64,000 nt of DNA. Origin: Calocera cornea HHB12733. Its lineage: Eukaryota; Basidiomycota; Dacrymycetes; Dacrymycetales; Dacrymycetaceae. The translations under genes and the position numbers were made by a program. Within the stretch, counting starts at the first letter, position 1; every line of letters begins with the position of its first letter. The stretch is from positions 62,001-126,000 of the forward strand of contig KV423971.1 of the NCBI GenBank assembly GCA_001632435.1, written 5' to 3'. Below the pieces are notes generated by a model that made no database searches, was not told the DNA's origin, and saw only the letters and a program-made list of their open reading frames with translations. This document shows, in pieces, positions 1 through 11,270 of this stretch.

Positions 1-95
1 ACATGCCAGAATCGATGATGCCATTGAGGTCGAGTTGAAATGCCCCAGTCTTGGAGTCGGCCCGACCAGAACACATTGTTTGATTCTTAGAGGAT

Positions 96-720
96 GTGCA
101 GCAGCTATGCAAGGGGCATGAGGTGTCGCCAGAGAAGTGGGTCGACTACAGTTTGAAGTATGTGGATCTCAATGTGGCACAAGTCTGGGAATCGCTACCT
201 GAATTGAAGGCTGTGCCAACCGATTTCGCGGGGTTTCGAAAGGCAGTTCTCAAGCTGTATCCGGGGTTGACCAACGATACCAGACGGTATACAAAGACCG
301 ACCTCGAAAGGATAGTCAGTAAGAGCGCAGCAATTCCCATGGAGAGCCGGGCCCAATTCGGCGAGTACTATCAACAGTTCCTGATGATATCAACATGGCT
401 GGAAGAGAAGGGCAAGATATCATTAGGAACTGTCAATAGTACTCACCGAATTGGGCCCGGCTCTCCATGGGAATTGCTGCGCTCTTACTGACTATCCTTT
501 CGAGGTCGGTCTTTGTATACCGTCTGGTATCGTCGGTCGACCCCGGATAGTGGGCAAACAGTACCAGCTATTCCTTGGCGCTGAAGATGCGTCAGAGCTG
601 ACCCACCAATTCGCGGAGCGTGTCCATGGACTCAATGGACTGGTTGGGAGCGCCGCGGACCCTGGGCGAAAGACAATCTCTGATGGTAATTCTGGTTACT
701 GTGCTGGAATCGAGGGTGGT
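96..720. mobile_element. Inverted-duplicated fragment of an LTR-retrotransposon gag gene
   Basis: Bases 96-491 (+) encode a 131-residue piece resembling the Gag capsid region of basidiomycete Ty3/Gypsy elements, with a block around YPGLTNDTRRYTKTDLERIV followed by a hydrophobic tail typical of these proteins. About 110 bp of it (255-368) is repeated almost exactly on the opposite strand at 439-550, giving a hairpin with a spacer of about 70 bp. Upstream of the minus-strand copy the reading frame continues the Gag resemblance but contains two stop codons (about 560-610), so it is decayed. No protease, reverse transcriptase, integrase or LTR is visible; the element may extend beyond the left edge. 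Assignment to Gag is by recollected family pattern, so the exact family is uncertain. Confidence 0.6.
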
Positions 721-896
721 CTCTTCAGACTATGAGGCAAGTATGAACTGCAGGCTACCTGCCTCCCTATATACGCCTTCAGCTACCAACTGGACACGAT
801 ATCCCGCCCCTATAGAGTGGTATTTTGGCAATCCTATTTGTCCAAGACCGGGAGTCTATGTGTAGAAAGCTTCTACAGGAACAGATCGTAAAAAGG
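721..896. other. Spacer after gag relic and downstream of SDR gene 1
   Basis: No gene, RNA or repeat recognised; presumably the 3' untranslated region of the minus-strand SDR gene. Confidence 0.4.
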
Positions 897-2097
897 CTAC
901 ACCTTCACTGCCTTCTCTTCCCTTTCTCTGTCGTACAAGAAGCTCATCGTGTCAAAGATGCTCGTCCTGAGCGGTATCCACTTAATGTCAAAGTCACGTT
1001 CGGTCTTGATCACGTCGAAGTCGAAGTGATCCGGTGCCCTGGTCCTCACTGCGGGTGGGAGGCGAGCGGCTTGTCCAGGGAATTCTGCTTTCACGATGTC
1101 CACGAGCTGCTCCATGTACCAATGGTTCGATATGGCGAGATAGCGCTGATTCTTAGCCTTCTCATTAGTCAGAGCACTGACTTGAAGATAAGCTCTGTGA
1201 ACTTCTCTCAGTCTTCATCACGCCAGTAATGATGTGAGGAACGTACAGATCGCGAACATCAACGAAGATAGGCATCTTTGTCTCGGGAATTTCCTTGAGC
1301 TGACCACTGAGTACTTCCCAGAGGATTCCAGTTCCGGTGTTTAGACTGCTCGTGGTCACTTCAGCCTGGTGAGGTGGCCCGAACATGATAGGAGGGCAAA
1401 ACGTCGTGAGAGCAAAAGACGGCTTCTCTTGTGCCACGAAGTCCCAAGCCGCGCGCTCAGCAACAGTCTATTGAGAGGCGTGAATAAGCAGTTTCCTTCA
1501 TAAGGCTCCTACATGACATGCCTTGGAAGCTGCCATGGCGAAGTAAGGGTTAGGGGTGGACACGGCTTGCTCCCAAGTGGCCGGATCCCAGTCTTCCGCT
1601 GTGAAAGTCTTCCCCGGCCAAAGTCCGCTGTCCTTCAGGGGGTCCCATACAGCAACGAAGCTGCTGGTGGTCACGACTCGTTTGATGCGCGGGTGCTTGG
1701 CAGCGGCCTTCAGCGTTGCGAGAGTCATCTCCTTAGCAGGCTTGAGCACCGACTCAACAGGATCCGTGAACTCGAAGGAGAATGGGCTGGCTACATGGAT
1801 CACGTAGTCGACATCGACCGCGGCGGCGGTCATAGCAGCCTCGTCCGTGAGATCGGCGACCACAACCCATTCGATGGAGCTCGACTGAGCAGGGTACTGC
1901 TTGTCGAATGCATCTGCCTTTGATTGAGAGCGCTGTACCATCTTTGTCAGAGACTTCTTTACGATGCTGGTTTTGGGACAGACCACTGTCGCCTTGACCC
2001 TGTAGCTTTGCTTGATGAGCTCTAGCACGATCGCTGAGCCAACGAAGCCGTTGCCGCCGGTGATGAGGACCACAGCTGGAGAGGAGACAGTGGACAT
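897..2097 (-). CDS. SDR-family NAD(P)-dependent reductase, paralogue 1 (catalytic Tyr replaced)
   Basis: Extended short-chain dehydrogenase of the kind usually annotated as D-lactaldehyde dehydrogenase, ketoreductase or dihydroflavonol-reductase-like. Exons (minus): 2097-1984, 1932-1522, 1467-1247, 1194-897; 347 aa. The N-terminus has the Rossmann motif TGGNGFVG (residues 13-20) and a conserved TSS strand motif. The YxxxK active-site box, which reads YSASK in the close paralogue at 13.8 kb, here reads MAASK, so the catalytic tyrosine is methionine and activity is doubtful. Intron 2 appears to use a GC donor (GCATGT at 1521); a GT donor nine bases on would keep frame but give an unusually short 45-nt intron and three extra residues. 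Exon lengths 114/411/221/298 are identical to the copy at 13.8 kb. A TATA-like box lies about 100 bp upstream. Confidence 0.88.
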
Positions 2098-2195
2098 GTT
2101 GGCTATTGTGAATCAGGTATTGAGACGAGTGCTTTGGTTGGGCGTGCTGTTTGTGACTTGTCCTTGTCGATGCACCCAATCCATGATGATAGCGG

Positions 2196-2205
2196 CTTAT
2201 TTATG
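2196..2205 (-). promoter_or_regulatory. TATA-like box of SDR paralogue 1
   Basis: CATAAATAAG on the minus strand about 100 bp before the start codon at 2097, the same distance as the clear TATA box of the paralogue at 13.8 kb. Confidence 0.45.
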
Positions 2206-2856
2206 CACTTTTACGTGTTCGTAGACCGAGTCATGATGTACCATGTTGTTTTCCGAAGGTGATTCCTTCCAGACGGGGCCATGATGTTACCGTGAGCCAA
2301 AGGCGACGTAGGAGCGAACCCCCTTGCATCAGGCAGCTGAATCAGCAGTAAGACGAAGCAAGCTCTCCATGTCCCACGAGCGGAGACCGTGGAACGTCGT
2401 CGGTGGGATGAAATGAAGAGCGCAGTACTCGTGACCCATGTTAGTAGCCGAAAGAGAGGAATATAGCTGAATTGCAAAATCGCGGCGAGGTTTGCCGATA
2501 AAGAGCTGAGTAATAACTGTTGCGCATGGACGGTCTCGTGGGGCCGCGCAAGGATATCGGCAGGGTCCCCAGCGCCTAGCATTTCTTCACCTGACCATCA
2601 GTGAGAAAGCCCCACTGCATTCCTATTACTACCACTCTAGTTGCTGGGATCACCACTCATGTTGAACATTTTGCGCCGGAGAGACCTACGCGCTGGATGC
2701 GCTTTTAGTCGCAGGGTGTCCACACAAAGTAGTCGCTAGTCACTTTGGCGGTTTGGTTCCCCAACCCAGACTCTGTCCTGATGAGTCTCTGCGGGCATAG
2801 ATTGGACGAGCACTCTCTATGCTAGGTACGATTCGATACGAGTAGGGTGGTGGGGA
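2206..2856. other. Intergenic region between SDR paralogues 1 and 2
   Basis: About 650 bp. Only shadow reading frames; no recognised gene, RNA or repeat. It contains the upstream promoter of paralogue 1 and the 3' region of paralogue 2. Confidence 0.5.
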
Positions 2857-4131
2857 CTAGGCGCTTCCAGCCCTTTCCTCCTCCTTCTTGTACAAGAACT
2901 TCATCGTGTCCACAATGCTCCTCCGGAGAGGAATCCACTCGATGTCGAAGTCGCGCTCTGTCTTGGCGCCATCGAAGTCGAAGTGTTCAGGAGCCTTGGT
3001 CCTCGTGGTGGGTGGAAGGCGGTAGGCTTGGTCGGCGAATTCCCCCTTGACTATCTGCACCAGCTCCTCCACGTACCAGTGATCGGAGACGGCGAGATAG
3101 CGTTGGTTCTTGGCTTTTTCGTTTGTTAATGCTGCGACTTGAAGATACGCACTGTGTAATAAGGTTAGCATCACAAGATACAGGTGAGGACTGAAACTTA
3201 CAGATCGCGGTTATCAACGAAGACGGGCAAGGCGGTGTCAATCGACCGGTTGCGTCCACTGACAACTGACCAGATGATGTCGATGGAAGTATTGAGGTTC
3301 CCGATAGTCACTTCCGGCTGAGGAGGAGGTCCAAAGATGATCGGCGGGCAGAAAGTGGTGATGGAGAAGGAGGGCTTCTCTTGCTCGACGAACTCGACGA
3401 ACTCATACGCAGCCCTCTCTGCCAGCACCTATGAAACACGTCGGTCAACGTTTTCATTGAATATGATGGGAGCTTACCTTCGATGCCGAATAGACGAAGA
3501 ATGGGTTTGGCGAAGACGCAGCCTGGTCCCAGGTGGCCGGGTTGAAGTCTTCAGCGCTGTAAGTCTTCCCAGGCCAGAGGCCATTGTCCTTCATCAAGTC
3601 CCACACAGCGACGAAGCTGCTCGTAATCACGACACGCTTGATACGCGGATGCTTGGCCGCCGCCCTAAGCGTGACGAGGGTCATCTCCTTGGCTGGCTTG
3701 AGCACCTCGTTGACGTTATCGGTGAAACTAAAGTGGAACGGGCTGGCCATGTGGATCACAAAGTCGACATTGGCCGTGGCAGCGGTCATGGCATCCTCGC
3801 TCGTGAAATCAGGAACGACGACCCACTCGATGAAAGTGGACTGAGTAGGGTACAGCTTGTTGAATGCATCGGCTTTCGCTTGAGAACGCTGTGACAATGT
3901 AGGTCAGATCCTTCTTCTTCCCCCTCAGAGCGAACAACGTACGATAGTCGCCTTGACCTTGTAGCTACGCTTGATGAGCTCGAGCACAGTTTTCGCGCCG
4001 ACGTAGCCATTTCCACCGGTAGCAAGAACGATATTTTGGCTTGCAATGATCGAAATTTCGATTGTTTGTCCGGGGATTGAGTATGTCTTCTTGGATGAGA
4101 TTTCTCGGACAGACGATTGTTCGATGCACAA
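2857..4131 (-). CDS. SDR-family NAD(P)-dependent reductase, paralogue 2
   Basis: Same family as its neighbours. Exons (minus): 4131-3943, 3888-3478, 3428-3202, 3151-2857; 373 aa if the ATG at 4131 is used. The Rossmann motif is TGGNGYVG and the catalytic box is intact (YSASK), so the enzyme is probably active if expressed. Exon 2 is again 411 nt; exon 3 is 6 nt longer than in paralogue 1. The start is problematic. The ATG at 4131 gives about 30 residues before the Rossmann fold where the other copies have 5-12, and it lies only about 25 bp from a TATATA box, so it may sit upstream of the transcription start. No other in-frame ATG precedes the fold. Confidence 0.85.
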
Positions 4132-4153
4132 AATACCATTTCAAGATGACGCC

Positions 4154-4159
4154 TATATA
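4154..4159 (-). promoter_or_regulatory. TATA box of SDR paralogue 2
   Basis: TATATA on either strand, 23-28 bp before the only available start codon at 4131; in paralogues 1, 3 and 4 the equivalent box is 100-130 bp before the ATG. Confidence 0.5.
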
Positions 4160-5071
4160 CGTCTGTGGACAGAGAACACCCTAACCAATCGATCGTATCT
4201 GCGCAATGACAGGCGGGTCGGAGATACATCAGCTTCATCTAGATCTCCCGTGCCAAGGCTGTCGGTGATGTCGGCAGCTTCCTGCAAGGCACAACGACGA
4301 AGTCACATCAGTGATACAGCGCCGATTAAGGCGTTTTGTCGACATGTTCGCAAGAGAGCTGGGAGCGCGTGTTGTCCTTGCAGTCGCCTTTTTGATCGGA
4401 GCTAGGGTTGCCCGAGGCAGCACATCGCAGCATCGGACACCGCAAGCTGCATACCGTGGGAAAAGTCGTCCGCCGTAGCTCTCCAGGCCGACATGCCGGA
4501 CACCGTACAGAAAGAACTGGCCCCAGGACGAGGGTAGAGAGTGGCTGAGTAAGCAGAGTTTTGTGGTTGTACATCGTCGTCCATCACGTTGTAGCCCACC
4601 GCATTTTGGGTCCGCGCTGAAATGAATTTATCGATTAGATGCCTTAGTAAGCACATTTTACGGTCTTCTTGCGACTTCTCCTTCTGAATGGGGACAATAG
4701 TGCGAGCCTGTTGCGAGGCGAACGTCAAATGCATTGCAAGATAGAAGACTTGACGTCTTATTACCGCTCTCGAAGGAAATACGAATGATATCTCGTCATC
4801 CGGATCTGTAGTTCCTACAGTAAGTAACCAGCCTCCGACCGGGTATGCCAATCGCATCGGCTGTTCTCACGGGACATCCCAAGTCATCAAATCAGGCGGA
4901 CAAGGAACATGCACAATATGCTTCCCAAGGCTCGCATTCGCTAGAAACGTAGGGGAGAAATGAGGCACTTCGATTGCAGATTCAGACGAACATACTTGTT
5001 TTAGACGAGACGATTGTTGGGGGGCAACATGCAAACAGTTTATCATACCTTCGTTCACTCGCCGGACCGCC
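4160..5071. other. Intergenic region between SDR paralogues 2 and 3
   Basis: About 900 bp. A 151-codon minus-strand frame (4402-4857) has no recognisable family and no splice support. I see no gene, RNA or repeat. Confidence 0.45.
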
Positions 5072-6195
5072 TTACTTCTTCTCGAGCTCCTTCTCAATTT
5101 CGAACAGCGCGCACGCCGTATCTACAAACGTCGTCTTAGCGCTCCGCCACTCGATGCCAAAGGTCTTCTTGGCCTTGCTGCTGTCCGTCTTGTAGTGCGG
5201 CCGCGCGGGCTTGCCGTCCGTCTTGGGCATGCGGGCGGCCTGCTCCGGGAAGGCCTCGGCGACCCAGAAGACGGCCTGGTCGAGCGAGAAATGGTCGCCG
5301 ACGACGAGGAAGCGCTGGCCGGGGCACTCGGGATTCTTGATCGAGTTGACCATCACATACGCCCTGTGCATGCTTGTCAGCGGGTCGACCTAACGGGCGG
5401 GAAGAAGAACGCACAAATCGCGCACGTCGACCATGCAGGGCAGGCCCGTGGGCGGGACCTCCTTCGCCTTTCCACTCCAGAGCGTCCAGAGCTGGTTGAG
5501 CGAGGTGTTGAGCCTGTCGAGACTCGAGACGGGCTGGAAGGGCGGGCCGTAGATCATCGGCGGGCAGAAGGTGGTGAGCGTGAAGTGCGGCTTCTCCGTC
5601 TCCATGAACTCCCACGCGGCGTTCTCCGCAATCTCCTTGCTGGCGCAGTACACGAACGAGCCATTGTTGCTCGCGACGGCCTCGTCCCAGGTCGACGGGT
5701 TACAGTCCGCCTCGGTGTAGGTGTGCTCGGGCCACAGCCCGTTCTTGATGTGGTTGATCGCCGCAAAGCTGCTGATGATCACCACCCGCTTAATGCTCGG
5801 CGCCACGTTGGCCGCACGGAGCGCCGTGACCGTCCCGTCCCGCGCAGGGGAGAGCATGTCTCGCACGTTATCCTCGATCTTTAGGATGTAGGGCGAGGCC
5901 AGGTGCAGCATGTAGTCGCACCCCGCGGCGGCGGCAGTCATCGCCTCCAGGTCGGTGATGCTGCTGATCGGCGTCCACTCGACGCTCTTCGCCTCCTCAG
6001 GGTACTTTGCTGCGAAGTGCGCAGATGCATGCTCGATCCCACGCTGTGACAATAATCAGTTTCGCGTTATCAGTGGAGGAGAAGAGAATAACATACAGCA
6101 GCAGCCTTGACCTTGTAGCCCTGCTTGACGAGCTCTAGCGTTGTGCATGTGCCGACGAACCCGCTCGCACCGGTGATGAACACAGTAGGAGCCAT
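5072..6195 (-). CDS. SDR-family NAD(P)-dependent reductase, paralogue 3
   Basis: Third tandem reductase. Exons (minus): 6195-6097, 6043-5415, 5363-5072; 339 aa. Rossmann motif TGASGFVG at residues 9-16; catalytic box YCASK is intact. The start MAPTVFITG is chosen because it gives the shortest leader before the fold and lies about 130 bp from a TATATAA box. Unlike the other three copies it lacks the intron immediately after the YxxxK lysine, so exons 2 and 3 are fused (629 nt against 411 plus 221). The rest of the intron pattern is shared. It is the most divergent member and the most GC-rich. Confidence 0.88.
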
Positions 6196-6323
6196 AGCGG
6201 TCGCCAAGGTTCTCGTAGACGTAACGGTCGGTGCACGCAGAGATAGTAGGGCGATAGCAGATAGCCGGGGCAAAGTCGTGCTCGATATCGTCGGTGCGCA
6301 CCCGAGAGTCCGGGGCGCGGGAG

Positions 6324-6330
6324 TTATATA
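6324..6330 (-). promoter_or_regulatory. TATA box of SDR paralogue 3
   Basis: TATATAA on the minus strand about 130 bp before the start codon at 6195. Confidence 0.55.
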
Positions 6331-7172
6331 CCCCGCGAGGAAGCGTGACATTGCGCTTGCACCGCCGGCGCCGGCCTATGTCTGGGAGCAGCTACTTATG
6401 TTGCATTGTCCCGAGCCCGCCTTTCGCTCGGTGTCCTTCCGGCCGTGGAATGGTAGCAGAGCGCCAGAGATTGTCCAGCCATGCGGGCGCCTGCGGAGCG
6501 TGGGAACAGCCCGCGTCTTCGGGGGAAACGCCATGCATTGTTCATCGTGTGCTTCTTGCTCAGGAGCGGTGTCTGCGGTCGGGGGACTGGCAAAATCATA
6601 AATGTCTGTGTCTGTGACCGGTCGAGGAGGACGATGCCGTACCGATGGCGGGTATAGGGCGTGCGGCTGACAGGCGACGCGCTCTGGCTGTACGCCCTTC
6701 CTCCTTCAATGTTCTGGACCGTCCCCCGCTCCGGGCGCCTTCACGGGCCGCCGGTTGGGAGCTGAATGTATGCGCTCCCCACGGCACACATTCCGCCGGC
6801 ACCTCAGCTTCTCAGGGTCGGACAAGTAATCCCGTAAGCCGGAGGCCATGTCCGGAGTGGGCTTGGCGGCCACTTTGGGAAACGTGGTGTTTGAGACGTA
6901 AGCCGTAGGCGCGTGATCCACGCTGTGAGCGTATCGGCGCGATGGCATGACGGGATGGGAAGTCTGTTAAGCAGAAGTCGTTTGAGTACCGCCCGCGGTA
7001 ACGGGAAGAGACGACGGCATATTACAGCGGCAAAGTACAGAACGTGTAAGTGACGGTCTGATACAAGCGGTCAGAAGGGGACTAATACAGCAAGCAATCG
7101 ATACAGATTCAACACAAGAATCGGGTATTGGGGACTCCAGGTCCACCTCCGGCATCCGCTCACTCACCAACT
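6331..7172. other. Intergenic region between SDR paralogue 3 and the DUF1996 gene
   Basis: About 840 bp with upstream sequence of paralogue 3 and the 3' region of the DUF1996 gene. No gene, RNA or repeat recognised. Confidence 0.45.
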
Positions 7173-8483
7173 CTACAGCGCCGCCACAGCCGCGGCCGTC
7201 GCCGCACCCGCTAGGAAGTGCACATGCCGCTTCGCAGAGGGGAGGCGGAGCATCCTCCTGTGCCCCTTGCCTTTGCCTTTCGGCTTACCGCCGCTGGCTG
7301 CGGCCTCCCAAACAGGCACACTCATGCCGCTCCAATCCACAAAGTCGCTCGGCGCGCCGATCCCCGTCGAGTCGGGGGCCCTGCACGCCGGCTTGTTTCC
7401 AGACGACCAAGCGCTGTTGCATCCCGGCAGCTCCAGAAGGGGCTGGACTAGCCCCACGGCCTCCTGCGGGATGTGCCCCGCGAGGGTGCACTGCGAGGAG
7501 CCGCTGTTGACGTACGGGAGGAGCGTGGCGCACTGTGTTCCCGAGCCGTACAGGTTCTCCCGGTGCTGGCAAGTCGGGTCGTTCAGTGCGGCTGTGAGGA
7601 TGTTGCGGTTCCAGCCCATGGCGAAGTCTGCATGGAGGCCTGCAGCCGCGTCAGCATAGTGTACGCTTGAACCAGGAGCAGGTGGTGACGCACTGTACCC
7701 CGTCGTGTCCCCGTTCTCCAGGATGAGCGCATCGGCCGCATACATGCTCGACTCCCACCCATATTCCAGTATGAGTTGCGGGAACCGGACCGGATAGCCG
7801 TCCGGGCAGTCGCCGCCACCCCCGTTCCCCGCATACGCCGTATGCGCATGATGATCCGGCGAGTCGAGGTTGTGCCCGTCCCAGCAGTTGGGGAAGGGGA
7901 TGCTCGCGCGGAGGAAGCCCTCGCAGACGTACGGCGGGAACCCGCGCATGGCCGCCCCGTCCGTCGGGCCAGAGTCGCCCTGCTGGCAGTCGAACTGCGC
8001 GTACGCGCTCCCGTCGTATGTGTTTCCTGTGGCGTTGAGCGACATCGCGTTGCCTGCGAGCATCTTAAGCCCGTTCGGGAAGGCGACGACGCTGGCGTTC
8101 CCCTGACTTGGTTCAGCACACCATCACGCGCATATACGGGGACAGGCACACACCTGCAACAAGTAGTACGCCCTAATCTCCCTAACCCCGAGCGGCTCGA
8201 CCGTGCCATTCCTATTCCGCCCAAAGACCGCCGGGCTCCAGTAGTTGCTCTTGTCCGGCGTGACCTCCATGGTCGTGCATCTGGCCGCGCCGTACGTGTC
8301 GCTGTCGTAGGTGGTCTGGAAGGCTGAGCCGCCGATTACCGCGTGGGTGTGCTGGGAGACGATGCCGGGCTGGACGACGGGGTCCATGCGGGCTAGGACG
8401 ATCGGTTGTGCCATGAGGAGAAAGGCGTGTGCTGGGGAGACAAGGAGGGGGAGGAGCACGGGGAGGAGCATCCTGAATTTCAT
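7173..8483 (-). CDS. Secreted DUF1996-domain protein
   Basis: Exons (minus): 8483-8154, 8102-7694, 7639-7173; 401 aa. The start MKFRMLLPVLLPLLVSPAHA gives a typical secretion signal. The domain begins with the family pattern around DPVVQPGIVSQHTHAVIGGS and DKSNYWSPAVFG, and has many cysteines and a GDTTGY...HADFAMGWN segment in its second half. That segment is produced only by removing a 54-nt in-frame intron (7640-7693, with a CTGAC branch site). DUF1996 proteins are extracellular or wall-associated in fungi and their biochemical role is unknown. The C-terminus is basic (GKGKGHRR) and ends in a short alanine-rich hydrophobic stretch, which might be a lipid-anchor signal. Confidence 0.88.
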
Positions 8484-9631
8484 TTGCTCTCGTGATCGTT
8501 GATGTTGGTGGATGGTAGTGTATATGCGCAAAGTGTACAGTATGGACAGAGATCAAAGAGGGTTGATGTAGCAAACGAGGGTGAAGCGCAGCAGGCCGAG
8601 CTGTGCGAGATGATGTGCCCTGCCCACGGCACGATGACGATATCCACACGGGCGAGGGGGGGAAAGCGGGGACTGTGCGGGCTGAGGACCGGTGCGCAAG
8701 CCGCGCTCCATTTATGCGTTCACGGCGCATTCCCGGGCCCGGGGGAGCGGCTCAGCGTCGCACCTGGACAATCAGAGAGCGAGGATTGACGGTGGGAGCG
8801 ACGAGCCGAGACACGTTGTTGTTGTTGTTGCACTTCGTGGCCGACGGGGGGTGCTTGTGCCGTCGGGGAGGGCCGAGCGCGGGCTATTCCCTGTGCACAT
8901 CGGCGTTCGGCCCCTCGTGCAGCGAGACAAAACAGCCCGGATCCGGCTCGCCCATGTCCCGAAAAGGCAACTCCCAGCCGACTCCCGAGCTATGTAGTGT
9001 CGGACGCCTCTCCTCACCGAGCAAGCAGCACACGGCCCCCACGGCGGGACACCGCCCACCGGGCTGCGTCGTCGCTACTAGTCCCAGCCCATGTCTGAGA
9101 CCGCAGCCGTCCAGATATCAGCTAGCAGGAGTAGAGTAAGTACTAGTCCTAATCCTGGGACGCGGGATCGCCCGAGATCTGCCGCACGATGACTTGGTGA
9201 TGGTAGAGAGCAGCAGCAAAAGCGCCGATCAGAACCCCCAAGCTCCGAGTCGGGGAAGTGCTTCCGCGGGGGGGCAGGCTCGGCACGACAGTAAGAGTAA
9301 CTCGGTCGTGCAGCTGCTTCACCATATGCACATGCATATGCAGCGTCTAGTCTAGTCTGTGAAGTTACCCAAAGTAGGGTTTTTTATGCTTGCAGCGCAG
9401 ATCTCGCGCACAGGCTCGCATCCCAGTTCACACCCGTCCAACCGGCGTGTCGCCTAGCTCGGAAAGTATACCGAGTGACTGCATATACCCAGCGGACGAG
9501 GGAGGCCCGCACGCTGCACACGGCCCATTAATGTACAACAGCTAAATATGACACACATCCTCCCATCCCGCCCGACCCCTTCGAAGACCCGGCCGTCGGA
9601 CCCACCAAACAGGCCTCCACAGCAGGCGGCG
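8484..9631. other. Intergenic region downstream of the peroxin-like gene
   Basis: About 1.15 kb between the DUF1996 start and the 3' end of the peroxin-like gene. A short (TTG)n run lies near 8815. No other gene, RNA or repeat recognised. Confidence 0.45.
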
Positions 9632-11051
9632 CTACGCCTTCTCCGCCTTGGGCACCCTCCAGATCCGCCTCGTCCACCGCCTGCGCCTGAGCGCCCTGCC
9701 CCCATCCTCAGCGCCCAGGTTCCGCCCCATCTCATCCGCGTACACCCACCCCTCCGCATCCGCGCCCCCGCCGGCCCACGAGCCCAGCAGGTCGCACACC
9801 CACTCCTCGGGCTGGACGAACGCCCAGCCGGGGATGAGCGCGACCTCGAACGCCGAGCGGGAGCCCTCGGGGAGCCAGGCTTTCGCCGCTGTGTCCGGCG
9901 CACCCTCCGGCAAGCGCAGAGACTCGCGTTCCCACGTCTCGACTGAGCCCCAGGCGCGCTCACCCCGCGCGCGCGCGGCCCAGTGCTCGGGCGCGAGCGC
10001 GTCGTCGTTCTTCCCGCGCTCGAGGGCGAGGCGGGCGAGGTTCTGCAGCTGCTGGGTGAGGGGATGCGAGGCGAGCGCGAGCGTGCTAGGGTGGGTGAGG
10101 AGGAAGGGGAGAAGCCCCGCGGTTAGGAAGAGCGGGCGCAGGGGGAGGTAGGGGAGCAGCGGGAGGAGAAGGAGGAAGGTCAGGAGGAGGAAGCGCGTGA
10201 TCGGGACCGAGTACGAGGTGCGGTGCGTCAGGTGCGGAATGAGCGGGGTGGCGAGGTCGTATAGGTCCGAGCTGGCACAATAGGTGTCAATACGACCGCA
10301 TGTGTAATACTAGAAAGACGCACGCAAAGCCCATGAGGTTCTGGATCGCCTGCAGGTTGGCTAGCCACTCAGTGCTGCCTTCTACCGGCAGGGGGAGTGT
10401 CGTCGGGGGCGGTGATGCTTCATTATTTTCCGCTGCTCGGCGCTGCAGCCAGCTGGGGAGGAGGACGCAGAGCAGTACGAGGTGTGGCAGGAGGAGGATC
10501 ATCCTCGGGAAGAAGCCTGCTCTTGCTCAGCCACTGCGCACTCCAAGGAAGAAATCGTACGCACAGAGGAAGGCATAGCCCGCCATCCACGCGGCGGTGA
10601 CCCTCCACCCCCTCTTCCACATCAGCACCTCCTCCACGCGGTCCAGCACCCAGAAGACGACGCCGCTCCTCGGGACGAACCTGCGGAAGTTGACCGTCGT
10701 CGTGCCGACGCTCATCGGCTGGCGGGTGCTCATGAGCCCCCGGGAAGCCTGCATCGCCCCGGCCGCATCCTTCACCCTGGGGCTGGAGGCCTGGGGGATG
10801 CCCCCGCTGCCGCTGCCGGAGACGCCCGCGAGGAGGAGCTGGGTGAAGTTGAAGGAGGAGGACTTGCTGGGCGTTCCGGGGCCTGGGGTGCGGGCGGAGG
10901 AGGGCGAGGAGGAGGAGGGGTTGGTGGACGGTAGTGGTCGGGGGAGGGAGGGTGGGCGGGCGCGGGCCGTGCTCGGGGGGTGGAGGAGCGTGGCGTAGTG
11001 CGGGGTGTTGGGAGGCGGCATCGACGCTTGCAGGTGCGGCCGGGAGGGCAT
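9632..11051 (-). CDS. Pex23/Pex24-family peroxisomal membrane protein with dysferlin-type domain
   Basis: Exons (minus): 11051-10565, 10516-10324, 10271-9632; 439 aa. After a Ser/Pro-rich N-terminus comes the integral membrane peroxin region: VLDRVEEVLMWKRGWR, then a segment FLCFFPRMILLLPHL created by splicing, then LANLQAIQNLMG and SDLYDLATPLIPHL. The C-terminal third contains a dysferlin-like stretch (IPGWAFVQPEEWVCDLLGSW). Family members (Pex23, Pex24, Pex28-Pex32) sit in ER or peroxisome membranes and regulate peroxisome number and ER-peroxisome contacts. The second Met at 11021 is an alternative start. It is divergent with the RNase H2 subunit gene, 219 bp apart. Confidence 0.85.
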
Positions 11052-11270
11052 CGTGGCCAGTCTCGCGGGGGGGATACCACGCGGTGTGGACTAGTGCAGC
11101 CCGCTATCAGAGAGAGGCAGCCAGTGTCGGTGGCCCCTGATGGCACGGGCTGCGTCATGTCAGCTCGCTTCCGCGCCTCCGCCGATCACGGCCGATCACG
11201 CTCGACGCGTCGACGCGTGCGATCGCGCGCGCCTTGCTCGCCGCTCGCCCACCCACTGGCAGCACGAGCG

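Noticed and set aside
4402..4857. Minus-strand 151-codon frame as a gene
   Set aside because: No recognisable family, no conserved spliced extension, and composition like the surrounding spacer.
5195..5884. 229-codon plus-strand frame
   Set aside because: Antisense shadow of SDR paralogue 3 exon 2, caused by high GC at third positions.
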